A stretch of 64,000 nucleotides of DNA from contig CM043799.1 of the NCBI GenBank assembly GCA_023974075.1, positions 6,290,585 through 6,354,584 of the forward strand, in the 5' to 3' direction. A program made the translations under genes and the position numbers. Positions within the stretch are counted from its first letter, which is position 1, and each line of letters opens with the position of its first letter. The stretch comes from Chaenocephalus aceratus. Its lineage: Eukaryota > Chordata > Actinopteri > Perciformes > Channichthyidae. Shown here piece after piece: positions 58,602-64,000 of the stretch. The notes under the pieces were generated by a model. The model made no database searches, was not told the origin of the DNA, and saw only the letters and a program-made list of their open reading frames with translations.

Positions 58602-58870
58602 AAAGCCGGGCTGATTGACAGAGTGGCAGCTGTCTGAAATCAGTCTCTAATTGCTAATCAGCGTCGCTGCACCTTTAAAAGCACCGCACCTGAAAGAAGG
58701 GCAGTAATCAAAGCTGGAAAGGGACAAACTAAAGAGCGTGCGTCCAGCAGCAGCAACGAACCAGCAGAATAAACGTCGAAGAAGCAGCACTGGTGCAGCC
58801 ATAAAAATCTGGAGAAGCGGCCGGTGAGAGACGAACTGTGCGTTTAGTCAAGTCATACAACTTACCGTTC
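58602..58870 (+). repeat. Probable BEL/Pao 3' LTR region
   Basis: It begins just after the pol stop. It contains TTTAAAAGCACC (TATA-like) near 58674 and CCAGCAGCAGCAACGAACC at 58744. The latter recurs at 55577 at the front of the element. The outer border cannot be fixed. Confidence 0.5.
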
Positions 58871-59186
58871 ATGGCGCACGTTAGAACGTGCGTTCTAGTT
58901 CAGTGTCATTTGTTTGTTTGATGTCCTCAAGCTTAAGCAACATGATTGTTGATTTAAAAACGAGTGTGTTTTGTTTATTGAGATATGTAGATTGGTAAAA
59001 ACGGTTTGCATGCTGCTAAGAATTCAGTCTATTATATTTGCATTTTTAATGATACTGCATAAGTTAAAAACTGTTTAAAACATAATTTATAAAAATACAT
59101 TAAGAAAGTAAGAACAATATTCACAAGTGTTAAAAAGTATATGTAAAGCATGTATTTTTTCATTTTTATTATTTGATGTGCATTGT
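58871..59186. other. AT-rich unassigned stretch
   Basis: Nothing recognisable. Confidence 0.4.
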
Positions 59187-59194
59187 ATTTACAG

Positions 59195-59442
59195 TAGGGC
59201 TGTCAGTCGATTATAATATTTAATCGCATGATTGTCCATAGTTAATCGCGATTAATCGCAAATTAATCGCACATTTTTTATCTGTTCTAAATGTACCTTA
59301 GAGGAATATTTTTCAAGTTTTTAATACTCTTATCAACATATGAGTGGACAAATATGCTTTATGCAAATGTTTATCATTCGAACAATGAGAAATAGTCTCA
59401 TGAATATTAAACACAACAACCTCTGAACATTACAAATATTCG

Positions 59443-59490
<48 letters not shown>

Positions 59491-60087
59491 TGTGTTGTGT
59501 GTGTTGTGTGTGTGTGTGTGTGTGTGTGTTGTGTGTGTGTGTGTGTGTGTTGTGTGGTGTGTGGGAGCTATGTGCAACCGTTGGAGCTATGTGCAACTCA
59601 AGGCATATGCTCGAACGGGAGCTGCCGGGACGCTGCAATCATCCGTGCTGAGTGTGCTGACTTTTCGTACAATGTCCCGCTGTCTGCTTCCTGCATAAAG
59701 TCAAGTGCTCGGCGCAGTTGTGTGGATAGAGCGCTCCTCTGTTTTTATTTAAACAGCTCCTTATATCCATTAGCGCAGCTAGCTAGCACCAGATGCTAAC
59801 AACAACAATGCACATAAGGTCTCTCTCTCGCTCGCTCGGGCCACACATACATACACCCTCCCGGTCCTCCCAATAGCCAGTCGGTGCCTGCCGGTGAGCG
59901 TGGAAGTGTGGTCTGCCACAAGCGGGCGGCAGGAGCGGGGCTGTCAGCATCAGCTTGTAGATGGTATTTTAAACTTGATGCGCTCTGAAACTACGGGGCG
60001 GCCGAGGAAAAAAAATACACATGCGTTAATCGCGTTAAAATAATTAGTGGCGTTAATTTTTATTAACGCGTTAACTTGACAGCCCTA
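59195..60087 (+). mobile_element. hAT element, TAGGGCTGTCA family, copy 4
   Basis: The ends TAGGGCTGTCAGTCGATTAT and AACTTGACAGCCCTA are flanked by ATTTACAG at 59187-59194 and 60088-60095. A GT-rich tract (59444-59567) replaces part of the interior. It has a small internal duplication of GGAGCTATGTGCAAC (59567 and 59583). It lacks the MITE, LTR and LINE insertions of copies 1 and 2. Confidence 0.9.
59444..59567. repeat. GT-rich simple repeat
   Basis: (GT)n with TTG and GG interruptions. Confidence 0.95.
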
Positions 60088-60099
60088 ATTTACAGTAAA

Positions 60100-62273
60100 T
60101 TTATTTTTCATTTAAGGTGTTTTACCTTACAACTTACAACCTTACAACATAAGCTGTACTGCAACAACAAATACCAAAGTAAAGAAGAACTCAAAAGAAA
60201 CAAAGTTGTGGTCATTGTACGAGTGAAACCCAGTGAAAACCTCCTATGGACTGTACCATCCCTTTCAAGCGGGGAAAACTGCAAATATACCCAAGGGCTT
60301 GACAGTTGTAATGAAAGCTCTCACCGTGAAGACCTCTGTAACATGTATGATTGTATTGTGGGAGCTGTATGGGAGGCCAGTAGACCGTGCTGTACCTACT
60401 CTAGGAAGAGACACAACGTCAAGCCAGGGTGAAATAAACATGTGGCTGATCAATACGCTGAAGCCAAGAATGCTTTTGGGGCCTGGGTCCAGGCAGGAAG
60501 GCCCAGAGAGGGGCCTGTCCTGGATCTCAAAAAGCGTACACATGCTAGATATAAATATGCAGTTGGTTATGTCAACAAACATACAGAAACATTGAGAGCG
60601 GACTCTATGGCTGAAAAGCTCCTTCATGATGATGTGACTGGCTTCTGGAAGGAGGTGAGAGCTCTGAACAGGGCCAGTACGTCATTACCGTGTACCATAG
60701 AGGGAGTATCTGGAGCCGATAACATAGCCGAGTTGTGGAGGCAACATTACTCTACTATACTTAATTGTGTTAAAAATTACCCCTACAAAGTTGGTAAGGT
60801 TGTGAAAAGTGACACAGTGGGAATCACAGCTAAAGAGGTTTATCGAGCAATTGCACAGCTCGCTGATAACAAAGCATGCGGCTCTGACCGAATCACTGCA
60901 GAGCACCTTAAACTGGCAAGCCCGAAGGTTGCATTTCTTCTTGCCATTTGTTTTACCGGCCTCATGACTCATGGTATGTTGCCAGACTCCATGTTGACTG
61001 TTACTTTGGTGCCTGTCATTAAGGACAAATCGGGCAAGGTAGGGAGCTTGGATAACTATAGACCAATTGCTCTAGCCAGTGTGTTATCCAAAGTCCTGGA
61101 AATAATTTTGTTAGATAGACTATGTTCTTATTTATGTACCTCAGATAACCAGTTTGGCTTCAAGGCTAAGCATGGTACTGAGCTATGCATCTATGCTTTG
61201 AAGGAAATGGTAGAAACATATAGAAGACAAAATTCCACTGTTCTAATTTGGTTTCATTGATTGATGCCTCGAAGGCTTTTGACCGAGTTAACCATCATCA
61301 ACTGTTTTTAAAATTGAGACAAAGAGGTGTGCCTAACAGTATAATAAGGATCCTGGCTTATTGGTATGCCAACCAGAGCATGCGGATCAAATGGGGGAAT
61401 GCAGTCTCGGCGCCATTTGGTGTTGGTAATGGAGTCCGCCAGGGGGGGCTCCTCTCACCACGCCTTTTTAATATCTATATGAATGATCTATCAGATGATT
61501 TAAGTGTCTGTAAAACAGGGCGTGTGATTGGTAATGTGATTGTGAACCATCTTATGTATGCCGATGATCTGGCAATTGTTTCTCCTAGCAGTGCTGGTTT
61601 TCAACAGTTGCTAAATGTTTGTTCTGATTACGGAGTCAAATTTGACGTTAAATACAATGCTAAGAAGAGCGCTGTAATGATCTGCAGAGCAAAAGGGGAT
61701 AATAACCTTTGTTTTCCAACATTCTACCTGTCAGGACAGGTGCTGTCTGTTTGCTGTAACACTAAGTATCTGGGACACATCATCACAGATGAAATGGCTG
61801 ATGATGACGACATGTATAGACAGCGGCGTGTCTTATATATACAAGCCAACATGTTGGCTAGAAAATTCTCTTGGTGTTCAGATAAGGTTAAGGTGAACCT
61901 CTTTAGAGCTTATTGCACTCCTCTCTATACTGCCCCCTTGTGGGTCAAGTATAAGAAGGCGAGCCTCCGGAAGCTCCAGGTTGCATATAATGACTGTTTG
62001 CGTATACTGCTTAGAAAACCAAGGTGGTGCAGTGCAAGTGAAATTTTCTGTAATGCACGAGTCAACACGTTCCATGCTCTTTTGAGAAATCTAATGTACA
62101 AATTCATCTGTCGATTGAATGTTTCTCATAACTCTGTCATTATGCTGCTGTCAAATCCGTGTTTCAGTGCTGTACGATACCAGTCACCTCTGTGGAAACA
62201 TTGGTATAACTGCCTTTTTAATTTATATTTGAGTGTTGTATGTTTTGTAATAATGGACCAAGAATCTCTTTAA
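60100..62273 (+). pseudogene. Non-LTR retrotransposon reverse transcriptase, nearly intact
   Basis: One frame runs from about 60130 to 61257, broken only by a TGA (60431-60433, in place of an expected Trp). It carries the linker before RT, then DNKACGSDRITAEHLK, TLVPVIKDKSGKVG and NYRPIALASVLSKVLE. A one-base shift near 61250 moves to the second frame (61248-62273) with SLIDASKAFDRVNH (catalytic Asp), GNGVRQGGLLSPRLFNIYM and HLMYADDLAI (YADD), then the thumb and a Cys-poor tail. It ends MDQESL and TAA. The endonuclease end is missing. The clade is not certain; it differs clearly from the L2 copies at 47-52 kb. Confidence 0.88.
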
Positions 62274-62311
62274 ATAAAGATGATGATGATGATAATGATG
62301 ATGATGATATT
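62274..62311 (+). repeat. (ATG/GAT)n tail of the LINE
   Basis: AATAAAGATGATGATGATG follows four bases after the stop. Short tandem tails of this kind end many LINEs that lack a poly(A) tail, so this is probably the true 3' end. Confidence 0.75.
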
Positions 62312-62640
62312 AAAGGTCCTGTTACAATCAAAACTATGAATGACTGACCAACATGATCTTGTACCAACTTTACTATTATTATAAAATGTACTATTCACGT
62401 TGACTGTTGAAAATCCCCCTGCCTATTTGGTCTTGTGGGAGGCGGGGCTTAGCTTCCACATACCAGGCCACATCTGATCCCATTGAAAGGTCATCTATTA
62501 AATTAAATCTAACCGATTCATTAGATAGGTTGAATTCAACTAGATACGTAACATCACGTGTCATAACGTCACGAGAAAGATTAACAACCGGTCACCTGGA
62601 TGCAAGTACTCTGTTGTTTGATCCATTAACGTTACCTCAA
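62312..62640. other. Unassigned stretch before the terminal repeat
   Basis: No gene. This is the sequence that adjoins the second copy of the long direct repeat. Confidence 0.4.
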
Positions 62641-64000
62641 ACTTGCCTTCATCTGACTTTCATGCTCCCTTGCTCCAAGTATTGAACAATAATGGATTTA
62701 CATTGGATTAATCTGATAGATTAACGGGACTCGGGATTCGACTCGCACTCGCTCACTGATTGACGCGGACTCGGACTTGTGAATTCTCGCGCGTGATGAC
62801 TCGAGAATTGTCCGCACACGATGATTCAGACTTGACTTGTACATTGACGCTCCGACTGGGACTCGAGCAAGTTTTGTCTCGAGTCAGATGTACTCTGTCC
62901 TGGCGTGTGCACCTGCGAGGCGAGTGCAAGTACTGGGCGCGCCCCCAAGTACCACCCCCGCTATTTCAGTCTAAAGATGTCCAGAGACACACCCTGCATC
63001 GTGCTGTATGCTTTCACAGATTTTGCTTAGGGAAAGAGCAGCGCAAAATGCTCGTTATGTAGAAAATATTGAAAAGAAGGGTCCATAACACATTACTCTA
63101 AGGATCGAGTTGAGACATATACAGATGTAGCGCTTCATTTCAGACGCCTACCCGTGCGGGTCCGTGATCGGCACGGGGTGGGCCCCTGCTGAAAAGGAAA
63201 ACCCCCCCGCAGGACTTGAAACGCCCCCTTGATAAATACATTTAATTATAATGAAACCAGCTGCAATGGATTATGGATCCACCAGGGGGAGCCGTGAAAA
63301 GCTGCCACACTGGAACTCATGTGAAATAAATAGCTGATCTACAGGTATCTGATATAGCGGATATTTGTTAAGATCCATATGTCACGGATAGGATCATATT
63401 CTGTGCTAAATAAGAGACATGTAATCATTTACTAAACATCACCATGTTTTTATTTAACAAAATAATGTTTAATTCACGTTGGCGTAAGTACAAAAACAAT
63501 TGCTATGTTTTTAGATCAGGAAATGCATCCAGGCTCAAACAAACGATTTTCAATCATCATCCTCACGATCATTTAATGTATCATATGTTCGTGAGTTGAA
63601 ATGAATGCACTACATTTAATCCACGTGAGTTTACAACAACAAAAATAATCGCTTTGTTTTTATATCACATCCGACCGGAGGAAAATGCAGCGGCTCTCAC
63701 TACCGATCATCCTAATCCCACGGGCAAACAATAATATGTACAGTGTTAATAGTGTACTGTATTATTAGTGTCTAATATTACTGGGGATTTCGGAATGGTA
63801 CTGGATTTTGATTTATTGTATCGGCTTCATATCGCAATATATTCTCGAAGTCTGAAATGCAAAAATGTCCAACATTAGGGCAATTCACCCTACATTCAAT
63901 CATTCAAACAAAATCATATTTAGTTTCTTTTTAACGAAATAAATGTGGTTTAATCCACATAATTTAGGCCTACTGTGTTAATTGTTTACTGTAGTATTGT
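62641..64000. repeat. Copy B of the exact long direct repeat
   Basis: Identical to 1-1360 by line-by-line reading and cut off by the window end. The hAT/Harbinger nest would begin again 22 bases past the end if the repeat continues. Confidence 0.95.

Overview
This window is repeat-dense vertebrate DNA, most likely from a ray-finned (teleost) fish. The evidence is the mixture of element families: hAT, PIF/Harbinger, Tc1 and piggyBac DNA transposons, L2-like LINEs, BEL/Pao and chromodomain Ty3/gypsy elements, a retrovirus-like element and a tRNA-type SINE, together with long (CA)n microsatellites and transposon genes with introns. I found no complete host gene. The only candidate for non-transposon coding sequence is one orphan 3' exon with a poly(A) signal near 6.1 kb. 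The 100-N run at 55066-55165 marks a draft-assembly gap. Boundaries were read by eye and identity statements are by eye.

Layout. The first 1,360 bases are repeated exactly at 62641-64000, a period of 62,640 bp. From 1.4 to 5.6 kb a small hAT element with an 8-bp target duplication contains a Harbinger transposon (spliced transposase plus a convergent MADF/BESS gene) and a solo LTR. From 5.6 to 12.9 kb there are an orphan exon, a LINE tail, a second hAT, a perfect 28-bp hairpin, a 205-bp tandem duplication, and a 2.4-kb hAT that itself carries a Harbinger-type MITE and a solo LTR. From 12.9 to 20.9 kb there is a two-LTR retrovirus-like element with a repeat-rich leader and almost no coding sequence. 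From 22.8 to 24.9 kb there is an element with near-perfect 141-bp terminal inverted repeats and a 7-bp duplication that I cannot assign to a superfamily. From 25.2 to 27.9 kb a dead Tc1 element is split by a BED-finger hAT.

From 30.7 to 38.5 kb there is a deep nest: an outer MITE-like element interrupted by a 5.3-kb hAT (holding two LTRs and another hAT) and by two abutting hATs that used overlapping target sites. From 38.9 to 48.8 kb there are a solo LTR, another hAT, the 3' end of a gypsy chromovirus inserted into a TTF-finger (ZMYM1-like) hAT transposase gene, and in an intron of that gene a second copy of the 2.4-kb hAT with a nested L2 LINE. From 48.8 to 62.3 kb lie a short LTR, a LINE lacking its 3' end, a piggyBac remnant across the assembly gap, a BEL/Pao pol remnant, a further hAT copy and a nearly intact LINE reverse transcriptase.

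Most of these elements are parasites nested in parasites. Many insertions can be proved here from target-site duplications or from empty-site copies inside the window. Nearly all coding regions carry frameshifts or stops. The least damaged are the Harbinger transposase, the TTF-hAT transposase (one apparent frameshift, C-terminus cut off) and the 60-62 kb LINE (one stop, one frameshift).
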